Shown: one piece after another, positions 1 through 10,942 of the stretch
Numbering within the stretch: position 1 is the stretch's first letter
Layout of the letters: each line of letters starts with the position of its first letter
Source: Leisingera coralii
GTDB taxonomy: Bacteria; Pseudomonadota; Alphaproteobacteria; Rhodobacterales; Rhodobacteraceae
NCBI RefSeq assembly: GCF_049056525.1
Contig: NZ_JBHUPT010000048.1
Coordinates: 47,215-111,214, forward strand
Direction: 5' to 3'
Length of the DNA: 64,000 nt
The notes under the pieces: generated by a model
The model's database searches: none
The model's input: the letters and a program-made list of their open reading frames with translations, nothing else
Told to the model about the DNA's origin: nothing
Program-made: the position numbers and the translations under genes

Positions 1-27
1 TTGCCCCCACCCTCGGGCCGGGGGCAA
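1..27. other. Inverted repeat at the left edge
   Basis: TTGCCCCC at 1-8 and GGGGGCAA at 20-27 form a perfect 8-bp stem. It probably belongs to a gene left of the window. No clear T-run follows inside the window, so its role as a terminator is uncertain. Confidence 0.35.
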
Positions 28-68
28 TCCTGAGTGTTTTCTAATGACCGCTGTTCCGGGCGTTATAG

Positions 69-108
69 CAAAAAATGGTCCCGCCGAGTGTGAACCGGAC
101 GGGACCAT
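69..108 (-). terminator. Rho-independent terminator of the acetate operon
   Basis: ATGGTCCCG at 75-83 and CGGGACCAT at 100-108 form a perfect 9-bp stem. Read on the minus strand, the stem is followed by a run of six T. It lies 44 nt past the symporter stop codon, so it closes the acs-adk-DUF4212-symporter operon. Confidence 0.85.
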
Positions 109-151
109 GAGGAAAGAGGCGGGCCGCTGGGAGCAGCCCGCCCAGGGGAGT

Positions 152-1936
152 TTAGTGGTCCTGTGCGGCCCCGGCGCCGCGCGGGATGCGGACGCTTTCC
201 ACCAGCTCTTCGATCTCGGCGGGGATCGCCTCGCTCGACTTCGACACGAAGTAGGCCACCGCGAAGTTCACCATTGCGCCAATCGCACCGAAGGAGGTGG
301 ATTTGATGGTGCCCAGCAGCGGGTCCGCATCGGTGAAGGAGTTGGTGCCCGGGATGAACAGCCAGCCCTTGTGCAGGAAGATGTAGACCAGGGTCACGAT
401 CAGGCCTGCCAGCATGCCGGCCACGGCGCCCTTGTTGTTCACCTTGGTGAAGATGCCCATCATCAGTGCCGGGAAGATCGAGGCTGCGGCCAGGCCGAAG
501 GCCAGTGCAACAGTCTGCGCGGCAAAGCCCGGCGGGTTCAGACCCAGGTAGGTTGCCACACCGATGGCCACGGCCATGGCGATACGGGCCGACAGCAGCT
601 CGCCTTTTTCCGAGATGTTCGGGTTGATCGAGCCCTTGATCAGGTCGTGCGACACAGCCGAGGAGATCGCCAGCAAGAGGCCCGCAGCGGTCGACAGTGC
701 AGCCGCCAGGCCGCCAGCCGCCACCAGGCCGATCACCCAGCCCGGCAGGTTGGCAATCTCAGGATTGGCCAGAACCAGGATGTCGCGGTTGAAGTTGGTC
801 AGCTCATTGCCGGCCCAGCCGTTGGCTTCGGCCACGGCCTGCAGATCGGCGTTCTTGTCGTTGTAGTACTGGATCGCACCGTCGCCGTTCTTGTCTTCCC
901 AGCCCAGAAGGCCGGTCTGCTGCCAGGTCGCCATCCAGTCGTACTTGGGATCTTCTTCGATCTGCTGCACGGTCACGGCGCCGCCTTCGATGCCGCCGTT
1001 CGGCCACATCATCTCGGTGATGTTCAGGCGGGCCATGGCGCCAACTGCCGGAGCGGTCAGGTACAGCAGCGCAATGAACACCAGCGCCCAGCCGGCCGAC
1101 CAGCGGGCATCAGCCACTTTCGGCACGGTGAAGAAGCGCATGATGACGTGGGGCAGGCCCGCGGTGCCGATCATCAGCGACAGGGTGAACAGCACCATGT
1201 TGAAGGTGTCGGCGTGATGCGCGGTGTACTCGTTGAAGCCGAGCTCGGTCACGATGGCGTCCAGCTTGGACAGCAGCGGCTCGCCGCTTGCAGCGTGGTC
1301 GCCGAACAGGCCCAGGGCCGGGATCGGGTTGCCGGTCAGCTGCAGCGAGATGAAGATGGCCGGGATGGTGTAGGCCATGATCAGCACGCAGTACTGAGCA
1401 ACCTGGGTGTAGGTCACGCCCTTCATGCCGCCGAACACGGCGTAGGCGAAGACCACACAGGCGCCGATCAGCAGGCCCGCGGTGTTGGAGACCTCCAGGA
1501 AGCGGCCGAAGGCCACGCCCACGCCAGTCATCTGGCCGATCACGTAAGTGGTCGACGCCACGATCAGGCAGATCACCGCCACCACGCGCGCGGTCGGGGA
1601 GTAGAACCGGTCGCCGATGAATTCGGAGACGGTGAACTTGCCGAACTTGCGCAGGTAGGGGGCCAGCAGCAGTGCCAGCAGAACGTAGCCGCCGGTCCAG
1701 CCCATCAGGAAGGTGGAGTTGTCATAGCCGGTGAAGGCAATGAGGCCCGCCATCGAGATGAAGGAGGCTGCCGACATCCAGTCGGCTGCGGTTGCCATGC
1801 CGTTGGTGACGGGGTGAACGCCCCGGCCGGCGGCATAGAATTCAGATGTGGAGCCCGCGCGGGCCCAGATCGCGATGCCGATGTAAAGCGCAAAGGACGC
1901 GCCCACAAACAGCAGGTTGATGGTAAACTGGTCCAT
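152..1936 (-). CDS. Sodium:solute symporter, VC_2705/ActP-like subfamily
   Basis: This 594-aa multi-pass inner-membrane protein belongs to the sodium:solute symporter (SSS) family, in the group that pairs with a small DUF4212 subunit. It has about 13 hydrophobic segments and the SSS-typical GxxKGV segment near residues 169-174. The co-transcribed acetyl-CoA synthetase suggests that it imports acetate or another short-chain monocarboxylate with sodium. A hydrophilic insertion at about 310-385 carries an EF-hand-like loop at 348-359 (D348, N350, D352, G353, I355). Position 12 of that loop is Asn rather than the usual Glu. The start is the ATG directly after the DUF4212 gene, 1 nt past its stop. 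Substrate is inferred from context only. Confidence 0.9.
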   Translation of the reverse strand: MDQFTINLLFVGASFALYIGIAIWARAGSTSEFYAAGRGVHPVTNGMATAADWMSAASFISMAGLIAFTGYDNSTFLMGWTGGYVLLALLLAPYLRKFGKFTVSEFIGDRFYSPTARVVAVICLIVASTTYVIGQMTGVGVAFGRFLEVSNTAGLLIGACVVFAYAVFGGMKGVTYTQVAQYCVLIMAYTIPAIFISLQLTGNPIPALGLFGDHAASGEPLLSKLDAIVTELGFNEYTAHHADTFNMVLFTLSLMIGTAGLPHVIMRFFTVPKVADARWSAGWALVFIALLYLTAPAVGAMARLNITEMMWPNGGIEGGAVTVQQIEEDPKYDWMATWQQTGLLGWEDKNGDGAIQYYNDKNADLQAVAEANGWAGNELTNFNRDILVLANPEIANLPGWVIGLVAAGGLAAALSTAAGLLLAISSAVSHDLIKGSINPNISEKGELLSARIAMAVAIGVATYLGLNPPGFAAQTVALAFGLAAASIFPALMMGIFTKVNNKGAVAGMLAGLIVTLVYIFLHKGWLFIPGTNSFTDADPLLGTIKSTSFGAIGAMVNFAVAYFVSKSSEAIPAEIEELVESVRIPRGAGAAQDH

Positions 1937-1937
1937 C

Positions 1938-2222
1938 TTATTCTTCCTCCACGCCGTATTCGCGGTCCAGCTTGTTCATCCGGAACGCGTAGAAAAAGAT
2001 CAGCCCCAGGAACACCAGGATCGAGCCTTGCTGGGCGAACCAGAAGCCCAGATCGCTGCCGCCGACCTTGATGCCCGAAAGCAGCGGGCGCAGCAGGATG
2101 CCGAAGCCGAATGAAACAACAGCCCAGATCACAAGGCTGACTAGAATGATGCGCACGTTCGCCGCCCAATAGCCTTTATCGGCTTCGGCGGTTTTTGCCG
2201 CATTTGTGGTTTGATCCGCCAT
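1938..2222 (-). CDS. DUF4212 protein, small subunit of the sodium/solute symporter
   Basis: This 94-aa protein has two hydrophobic helices separated by a short loop, and ends in an acidic tail. It matches the DUF4212 family (putative solute:sodium symporter small subunit), which is almost always encoded directly before a VC_2705-type SSS permease, as here. A longer frame opens upstream, but the ATG at 2222 (MADQTTN) has a strong GGAGG about 6 nt before it and is preferred. It is probably an accessory membrane subunit needed for assembly or activity of the transporter; that role is inferred. Confidence 0.9.
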   Translation of the reverse strand: MADQTTNAAKTAEADKGYWAANVRIILVSLVIWAVVSFGFGILLRPLLSGIKVGGSDLGFWFAQQGSILVFLGLIFFYAFRMNKLDREYGVEEE

Positions 2223-2364
2223 GGCGGCTCCTCCTTCTTCCTCCTGAGCCGCCGCGGGGGACCGGGCAGACTCTCTCCGTTTGCCTGGCTCCGGGTCAGG
2301 GCGCGCAGGCATGACTCCTCCGGTCCGCCAAGGCGGTGCCGATGGGTATTCCAATGTCCGGGGG

Positions 2365-2396
2365 ACGGGGTCCTGCCGGGTCAGGGCAGGCCCCGT
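2365..2396 (-). other. Intercistronic hairpin between adk and DUF4212
   Basis: ACGGGG (2365-2370) plus CCTGCC (2372-2377) pair with GGCAGG (2385-2390) plus CCCCGT (2391-2396), with one bulged T and a 7-nt loop. The hairpin begins 11 nt past the adk stop. No U-run follows on the minus strand, so it looks more like a 3'-end stabiliser or partial attenuator than a full terminator. Confidence 0.5.
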
Positions 2397-2406
2397 TTCT
2401 TGTTCG

Positions 2407-3090
2407 TTAGCTGGTGGCCTTGGTCACGATGGCCGCCATGTCCTGGGCGATGTCGTCGATACCGCCCATGGCATCTGTGGTCTGCAGCACGCCCTTGCCG
2501 CCGTAGTAGGCAATCAGCGGCGCGGTCTGCGCGTGATAGGCCTCCAGCCGGCTGGCAACGGTTTCCGCGTTGTCATCGGCGCGGCGCTTCATCTCGGTGC
2601 CGCCGCATTTGTCGCACTTGCCGGCCTCGGCGGGCTGCTTGAAGCTGTCGTGGTAGCCCTCGCCGCAGCCGCCGCAGGTGTAGCGGCCGGAAATCCGCTC
2701 GACCATCGCGGCGTCGTCCACCTCGAGGCTGATCGCCGCGTTGATCTTCTGATTGGTTTCCGCCAGCAGAACGTCCAGCGCCTCGGCCTGCACGGTGGTG
2801 CGGGGGAAGCCGTCGAGGATCACGCCCTTGGCGCAATCGGGCTCTGCCAGACGGTCGCGCAGGATGTTGATCACGATCTCGTCGCTGACCAGCTGGCCTG
2901 CTTCCATCACCGCCTTGGCGGCGAGGCCGGCGGGCGTGCCCGCGGCAACCGCCTCGCGCAGCAGGTCGCCGGTCGAGAGCTGCACGTAGCCGAATTTTTC
3001 CTCCAGCATCCGCGCCTGGGTGCCCTTGCCGGCGCCCGGAGGCCCCAGCAGGATCAGAACGGCGGGACGGGTCATAACTGCCATATTCAT
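2407..3090 (-). CDS. adk: Adenylate kinase, long zinc-LID form
   Basis: Adenylate kinase (227 aa) catalyses ATP + AMP to 2 ADP. The P-loop GPPGAGKGT is at residues 16-24, DGFPRT is at about 93-98, and the long LID carries Cys139, Cys142, Cys159 and Cys162, a four-cysteine zinc site. The ATG at 3090 is preferred because AAGGGG lies about 9 nt upstream; a more upstream Met would lie inside acs. The gene starts 8 nt after the acs stop. Acetyl-CoA synthetase releases AMP, so co-expression with an AMP-recycling kinase makes sense. In this group the housekeeping adk usually sits with ribosomal protein genes, so this may be a second copy. That cannot be checked within the window. Confidence 0.92.
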   Translation of the reverse strand: MNMAVMTRPAVLILLGPPGAGKGTQARMLEEKFGYVQLSTGDLLREAVAAGTPAGLAAKAVMEAGQLVSDEIVINILRDRLAEPDCAKGVILDGFPRTTVQAEALDVLLAETNQKINAAISLEVDDAAMVERISGRYTCGGCGEGYHDSFKQPAEAGKCDKCGGTEMKRRADDNAETVASRLEAYHAQTAPLIAYYGGKGVLQTTDAMGGIDDIAQDMAAIVTKATS

Positions 3091-3097
3091 CGGTCTA

Positions 3098-5059
<1,962 letters not shown>

Positions 5060-5561
5060 TCGGTTTCCTCCCAGAATTTTATTGGCAAGACAAACGACAA
5101 CGCTGTGCCGTGGCTGTCAAACCGTTTCCTCCTGGGCATTGATAATACCGCAAGCTGAAAATTTGTGAATAAGCGGCGGGTTTTTAAGCATTTCATTGTC
5201 AACGAATTTCCCTTCTGAGCGTATACGTGTAAATGTTTTGACAGCCGCAGATGCTGCATTCGGGAAAAACAACAGCTTAGGTGTAAACGGATTTGCGGAC
5301 AATTTAGGGGTGAAACCGGCGCTGATTGACCAAAGGGCAGCTGAGGCAGCGGATACAGGCGCAGCTGCACTGCGGCATATTGTGCCAGGCCGCCCGGCGG
5401 CAGGCCGCGCGGAGGGCACCCGGTGCCCTGAACGCGAGTCGCTGCGTAACGTTTCTGCCGGGGGGTTGGCAGGGCGCGGCCTTGCCGCTAGCCTGTGCGG
5501 CAAGCGTCCGCCTGTTGCACGGGCAGCAGGCAAAAAGGGCGCAATCCGGGAGAGTTACATC
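5060..5561. other. Divergent intergenic region between acsA and the TRAP operon
   Basis: This 502-bp stretch has no convincing gene. The left half is AT-rich and carries the candidate acs promoter (5142-5169). The right half is GC-rich and would form the dctP leader. It holds three inverted repeats: 5413-5429 (AGGGCACC / GGTGCCCT), 5481-5504 (CTTGCCGC / GCGGCAAG) and 5510-5531 (GCCTGTTGC / GCAGCAGGC, one G-U pair). Open frames crossing the region have no ribosome-binding site or recognisable product. Confidence 0.6.
5142..5169 (-). promoter_or_regulatory. Candidate sigma70-type promoter of acsA
   Basis: On the minus strand, TTCACA (complement of 5164-5169) and TATTAT (complement of 5142-5147) are separated by 16 nt. 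They would give a transcript starting near 5134 with a leader of about 75 nt. I found this by eye, and alphaproteobacterial promoters are loose, so it is only a candidate. Confidence 0.35.
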
Positions 5562-6578
5562 ATGAACAGATTTCTGACTGCCGCTGTGGCGGCGACTGCT
5601 GGCGTTGCAATGGCGGGCGAGGCTGCCGCAACTGAGTGGAACGTGTCCCTGTGGGGCAAGCGCCGCGCCTTTACCGAGCATGTGGAGAAACTGGCGGAGC
5701 TGGTCTCCGAGAAAACCGGCGGCGAGTTCACCCTGAACATCAGCTATGGCGGCCTTTCCAAGAACAAGGAGAACCTCGACGGCATCTCCATCGGCGCCTT
5801 CGAGATGGCGCAGTTCTGTGCGGGCTACCACCGCGACAAGAACCCCTCGATCACCGTGCTGGAGCTGCCGTTCCTGGGTGTGAGCACGCTGGAGGAAGAG
5901 GTGGCCGTGTCCCACGCGGTTTACGCCCACCCGGCGGTGGAAGCGGATCTGGCGCGCTGGAACGCCAAGCTGCTGATGACCTCGCCGATGCCGCAGTACA
6001 ATATCGTCGGCACCGGCGAGCCGCGCGATGAGCTGGGCGAGTTCAAGGACATGCGGGTGCGCGCCACCGGCGGCATCGGCCAGGCGTTTTCCGCCGTGGG
6101 CGCGGTGCCGACCTCGGTGACCGCAACCGAAGCCTACAACGCGATGGAATCCGGCGTTGTCGACACCGTTGCCTTTGCCCAGCACGCGCATCTGGCGTTC
6201 GGCACCATCAACAAGGCCGACTGGTGGACCGCCAACCTGAATCCCGGCACCGTGAACTGCCCGGTGGTGGTCAACACCGATGCCTATGAGGCCCTCAGCG
6301 ACGCCGAGCGTGAGGCGCTGGACAGCTCGGTCGCGGAGGCGATTGCCCATTACCTCGACAACTACGGCGCGCTGCTGACCAAATGGGACAGCGTTCTGGA
6401 GGAAAAGGGCGTCGAGAAGGTCACCATCTCCGATGAGCAGCTGGCCGAGTTCCGCAAGGTGGCCGCCGATCCGATCCGCGAGCAGTGGATCAAGGACATG
6501 AGCGCGCAAGGGCTGCCGGCGCAGGAGCTGTACGACCTGGTGCAGAAGACCCTCAGCGACCACCGCTCGGGCAGCTGA
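5562..6578 (+). CDS. dctP: TRAP transporter substrate-binding protein (DctP family)
   Basis: This 338-aa periplasmic binding protein has an N-terminal Sec signal peptide (about residues 1-26, ending AATE). It shows the DctP-family pattern, including the conserved MRVRATGG segment whose arginine normally binds the substrate carboxylate. It is the first gene of a tripartite TRAP transporter for an organic acid; the sequence does not tell me which one. The start at 5562 was chosen for the signal peptide and the GGGAGAG about 6 nt upstream. The frame is open further upstream without a plausible start. A hairpin follows the stop, so the binding protein may be made in excess over the permeases. Confidence 0.92.
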   Translation: MNRFLTAAVAATAGVAMAGEAAATEWNVSLWGKRRAFTEHVEKLAELVSEKTGGEFTLNISYGGLSKNKENLDGISIGAFEMAQFCAGYHRDKNPSITVLELPFLGVSTLEEEVAVSHAVYAHPAVEADLARWNAKLLMTSPMPQYNIVGTGEPRDELGEFKDMRVRATGGIGQAFSAVGAVPTSVTATEAYNAMESGVVDTVAFAQHAHLAFGTINKADWWTANLNPGTVNCPVVVNTDAYEALSDAEREALDSSVAEAIAHYLDNYGALLTKWDSVLEEKGVEKVTISDEQLAEFRKVAADPIREQWIKDMSAQGLPAQELYDLVQKTLSDHRSGS

Positions 6579-6594
6579 GCCTGACATGATACGG

Positions 6595-6623
6595 AAGGGC
6601 CGGACCGCACAGTTCCGGCCCTT
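6595..6623 (+). terminator. Attenuator-like hairpin between dctP and dctQ
   Basis: AAGGGCCGGA (6595-6604) pairs perfectly with TCCGGCCCTT (6614-6623) around a 9-nt loop. A T-rich stretch (TCTGTCTTT) follows. It sits inside the operon, so partial termination after dctP is the likely role. Confidence 0.6.
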
Positions 6624-6659
6624 TCTGTCTTTGACGATACTGAAAGATGGGGGCAGGGC

Positions 6660-7325
6660 ATGGCGGCAGGAGCAGCAGTCCTGGAGGACGGCAGCCTGAT
6701 CAGCAGGCTGGACCGCGGGTTATTGAAGGCGGAGCGATTGCTGGCGCTGCTGAGCGGGATTGCGGTGTTTTCGCTGATGATCCTGGCGGTGGTCTCGGTC
6801 GGCGGGCGCAACGCGATGAACGCGCCGCTGCCGGGGTACGTGGACTGGATCGAGCAGATCATGCCGCTGATCGCCTTCATGGGCATCGCCTATGTGCAGC
6901 GCGACGGCGGCCACATCCGCATGGACATCTTCATCGGCGCCCTGCGGGGGCGGGCGCTGTGGCTGTTCGAGCTGGTTTCGGTGGTGCTGATCCTGTTGCT
7001 GATCCTGGCGCTGGTCTGGGGCAGCTGGTCGCATTTCCTGCGCTCCTTCGACTTTGCCGCGCCGATGTGGAGCCGCGACAGCTCCATCGATATCGGCCTG
7101 CCGATCTGGCCCGCCAAGCTGCTGGCGCCGGTGGCCTTTGCGGTGCTGGCGCTGCGGCTGATGCTGCAGATCTGGGGCTATGGCCGCGCATTCGTTTTGG
7201 GGCTGGAGGCACCGGTGGCGGTGCCGCTGGTGCAAAGCGCCGCCGAGCAGGCGGCGGCCGAGGCCGAGCAGATGCAGGGCCATGACAGCAGCACTGGCGA
7301 TAATTCTACTGGCGGGCAGGGGTAA
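6660..7325 (+). CDS. dctQ: TRAP transporter small permease (DctQ family)
   Basis: This 221-aa membrane protein has four hydrophobic segments, the typical DctQ layout, and an acidic Ala/Glu-rich C-terminal tail of about 35 residues that is probably disordered. DctQ associates with the large DctM subunit in the inner membrane. It lies 81 nt after dctP, across the attenuator hairpin, and 5 nt before dctM. The GGGGGCAGGGC run just before the ATG can serve as ribosome-binding site. Function follows from family and position. Confidence 0.88.
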   Translation: MAAGAAVLEDGSLISRLDRGLLKAERLLALLSGIAVFSLMILAVVSVGGRNAMNAPLPGYVDWIEQIMPLIAFMGIAYVQRDGGHIRMDIFIGALRGRALWLFELVSVVLILLLILALVWGSWSHFLRSFDFAAPMWSRDSSIDIGLPIWPAKLLAPVAFAVLALRLMLQIWGYGRAFVLGLEAPVAVPLVQSAAEQAAAEAEQMQGHDSSTGDNSTGGQG

Positions 7326-7330
7326 GGCGC

Positions 7331-8734
7331 ATGGAACCCATTGAAATCGGCCTGTGGGTCACGGGCGGCCTGCTGGCAATGGTGGTCCTGGGGATGCGGG
7401 TGGCCTTTGCAGCCGGCCTTGCAGGGCTCATCGGCCTCATTTGGATCTTCTGGGCCAAGTTCGGCTATGACCCGGCGCGGTTCGGCAAGGCGCTGACCGT
7501 CTCGGTCAAGATTGCGGGGCAGGTGCCGCACTCCAAGGTATCCAGCCAGGCGCTGAGCCTGATCCCCACCTTCATCCTGATCGGCTATCTGGCCTATTAC
7601 GCGGGGCTGACCCGGGCGCTGTTCACTGCCGCCAAGCGCTGGATCGCCTGGCTGCCGGGCGGGCTGGCGGTCTCCACCGTCTTCGCCACCGCGGGATTTG
7701 CGGCGGTGTCGGGCGCAAGCGTGGCAACCTCCGCCGTCTTTGCCCGCATCGCCATCCCGGAGATGCTGGACATCGGCTATAACAAGCGCTTTGCCGCCGG
7801 CGTGGTGGCGGCGGGCGGCACGCTTGCCTCGCTGATCCCGCCTTCGGCGATCCTGGTGATCTACGCCATCATCGTCGAGCAGGACGTGGGCAAGCTGCTG
7901 CTGGCGGGCTTCATCCCCGGGGCCTTTTCGGCGGTGATCTATGGCCTCTTGATCGTCGGCATTGCGGTGGTCTTCAAATCCGTCGGCCCGCCGGTCAAGG
8001 GCTTCACCTGGGGCCAGCGCTTTGCCGCGCTGCCCGGCGCGCTGCCGATCATCCTGGTGGTCGTGATCATCATCTGCTTTGTCTACAACCCCTTTGGCGG
8101 CGACGCCTGGGGCACCCCGACCGAAGGCGGCGCCATCGGCGCCTTCATCGTGTTCCTTTACGCGCTGAAGGAAGGCATGAAATGGTCCGAGCTGAAATCG
8201 GCGCTGCTGGAGACCGCCAAGCTCACGGTGATGATATTCACCATCATCTGGGGGGTGCTGATCTATGTCCGTTTCCTCGGCTTTGCGGATCTGCCGGGGG
8301 CGTTCTCGGACTGGATCACCTCCTTGGAGATGAGCCCGATGGTGATCCTGATCTGCATCCTGCTGGCCTATGCGGTCTTGGGGATGTTCATGGACGCGAT
8401 CGGAATGCTGCTGCTGACGCTGCCGGTGGTTTACCCGGCGGTGATGGCGCTGAACGGCGGCGAGAGCGTGGCCGCGGCCGACAGCGCCTTTGGCATGAGC
8501 GGCACCATGTGCGCGATCTGGTTCGGCATCCTGGTGGTGAAGATGGCCGAGTTCTGCCTGATCACCCCGCCGATCGGGTTGAACTGTTTCGTCGTGGCAG
8601 GCGTGCGGCCTGACCTGAGCGTGCAGGATGTGTTCCGCGGCGTGATGCCGTTCTTCGTGGCGGACGCGGTAACCATTGCGCTGCTGGTCGCCTTTCCGGG
8701 GATTGTCTTGTACCTGCCGTCCTTGGCTGGGTAG
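7331..8734 (+). CDS. dctM: TRAP transporter large permease (DctM family)
   Basis: This 467-aa integral membrane protein has about 12 hydrophobic segments and the DctM-type repeated halves. Typical motifs are visible, such as the GASVATSAVFARIAIPEM region near 131-148 and the LITPPIG segment near 412-418. It forms the sodium-driven transport channel with DctQ and takes substrate from DctP. It is the last gene of the TRAP operon. Confidence 0.93.
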   Translation: MEPIEIGLWVTGGLLAMVVLGMRVAFAAGLAGLIGLIWIFWAKFGYDPARFGKALTVSVKIAGQVPHSKVSSQALSLIPTFILIGYLAYYAGLTRALFTAAKRWIAWLPGGLAVSTVFATAGFAAVSGASVATSAVFARIAIPEMLDIGYNKRFAAGVVAAGGTLASLIPPSAILVIYAIIVEQDVGKLLLAGFIPGAFSAVIYGLLIVGIAVVFKSVGPPVKGFTWGQRFAALPGALPIILVVVIIICFVYNPFGGDAWGTPTEGGAIGAFIVFLYALKEGMKWSELKSALLETAKLTVMIFTIIWGVLIYVRFLGFADLPGAFSDWITSLEMSPMVILICILLAYAVLGMFMDAIGMLLLTLPVVYPAVMALNGGESVAAADSAFGMSGTMCAIWFGILVVKMAEFCLITPPIGLNCFVVAGVRPDLSVQDVFRGVMPFFVADAVTIALLVAFPGIVLYLPSLAG

Positions 8735-8989
8735 AGGACGGGTGGGGAGAAAGGGCGCTCAGGGCTCACCAAAGCAGATACAGGCGTCAGACCCGCCTTC
8801 ACATGATCCCTGCCTGCCAGCGCCAGCCGCCGGCCTCAAGCAAAACAGCCGCATCCCCGCCTGCGGGCGGGGCCCCTCGGCGGTTTTGCCTGATCCCGCC
8901 GCCTGTCCCCGGCTGCCTGTGCTCACGCGAAGGCGGCTCCGAAGCAGATCGGCTTGGCAGGCGGCGGCGCAGGGCCTATATGGCGCGGC
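8735..8989. other. Intergenic region between dctM and dusA
   Basis: This 255-bp stretch has no supported gene. It contains a hairpin, CCCCGCC (8855-8861) / GGCGGGG (8866-8872), without a T-run on either side. Confidence 0.4.
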
Positions 8990-9991
<1,002 letters not shown>

Positions 9992-10077
9992 CGGTACGCC
10001 TCACACGCTAGTGCCTTGTGCAAGCGGGGAACCACCGCTAACCCTTTGCCGGTGAACCAAAGCCGGAGGTGCCCCGC

Positions 10078-10932
10078 ATGACCGATCCCGCCCTGACCGC
10101 AGCCCTGTGGCCGGCGCCTGCCCTGCTGATGCAGATGGCAGCGCTGCTGGTGGTGATCGGAGCCTTTGCAGGCGTTCTGGCCGGCCTCCTGGGAGTTGGC
10201 GGGGGCATCGTGCTGGTGCCGGCCTTCTTCTATGCTTTCCAGACGCTTGGCTATGGCGGTGATCAGCTGATGCAGATCTGCCTGGCGACCTCGCTGGCAA
10301 CGATCATCGTGACCTCGGTGCGCTCTGTCATGAGCCACAACAAGAAAGGCGCGGTGGATTGGGAGATCCTGCGCGGCTGGGGCCTTGGCATCGCGCTCGG
10401 CGCCGTGGTTGGCGTGCTGGCGGCCTCGGCCCTGCGCTCCACCGTGCTGCAGGGGGTTTTTGGCGGGCTGGCGCTGGTCATTGGCTGCTACCTGGGGCTG
10501 GGCCGGTCGGAGTGGCGGCTGGCCGAAGCCATGCCCAAGGGCGTCAAGCGGCTGGTGCTGTCGCCTGCGGTCGGCTTCCTGTCGGTGCTGATGGGGATTG
10601 GCGGCGGAAGTTTCGGGGTGCCGCTGATGACGCTGCACGGGGTGGCGGTGCACCGGGCGGTGGCGACTGCTGCCGGGTTCGGCGTGATCATCGCGGTGCC
10701 CTCGGTGGCAGGATTCCTGCTGCTGGAGGTGGACCCCTCCGCGCGGCCGCCGTTCACCATCGGGGCGGTCAATCTGGTGGCGTTCTTCATTGTGATTGCG
10801 ATGACGCTGATCACCGCGCCCTGGGGGGTGAAGCTGGCCCATGCGATGGATCCGAAGCCCTTGAAGCGGGTGTTCGGGGCCTTCCTGGTGCTGGTGGCGC
10901 TCAACATGTTGCGCAAGGCCTTTGGCTACTGA
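10078..10932 (+). CDS. Sulfite exporter TauE/SafE family (TSUP) protein
   Basis: This 284-aa membrane protein has about eight hydrophobic segments and the two glycine-rich TSUP motifs in the N- and C-terminal halves (GVLAGLLGVGGGIVLVP near 38-54 and GIGGGSFGVPLM near 179-190). TSUP proteins export sulfite or other sulfur-containing or organic anions; the substrate here is unknown. GGAGG ends about 8 nt before the ATG at 10078. The stop is followed by the start of the next gene within 10 nt, so the two are co-translated. A second TSUP gene is at 48960. Confidence 0.88.
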   Translation: MTDPALTAALWPAPALLMQMAALLVVIGAFAGVLAGLLGVGGGIVLVPAFFYAFQTLGYGGDQLMQICLATSLATIIVTSVRSVMSHNKKGAVDWEILRGWGLGIALGAVVGVLAASALRSTVLQGVFGGLALVIGCYLGLGRSEWRLAEAMPKGVKRLVLSPAVGFLSVLMGIGGGSFGVPLMTLHGVAVHRAVATAAGFGVIIAVPSVAGFLLLEVDPSARPPFTIGAVNLVAFFIVIAMTLITAPWGVKLAHAMDPKPLKRVFGAFLVLVALNMLRKAFGY

Positions 10933-10942
10933 GGGTATGAAG

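Noticed and set aside
44..2071. Long open frame on the plus strand opposite the symporter
   Set aside because: It lies antisense to a well-supported SSS permease. The translation is Gly/His/Gln-rich without motifs, as expected from high-GC codon bias on the opposite strand.
5196..5561. Longer dctP starting near 5196
   Set aside because: The added 122 residues look like non-coding GC-rich leader, and the signal peptide starts at 5562.
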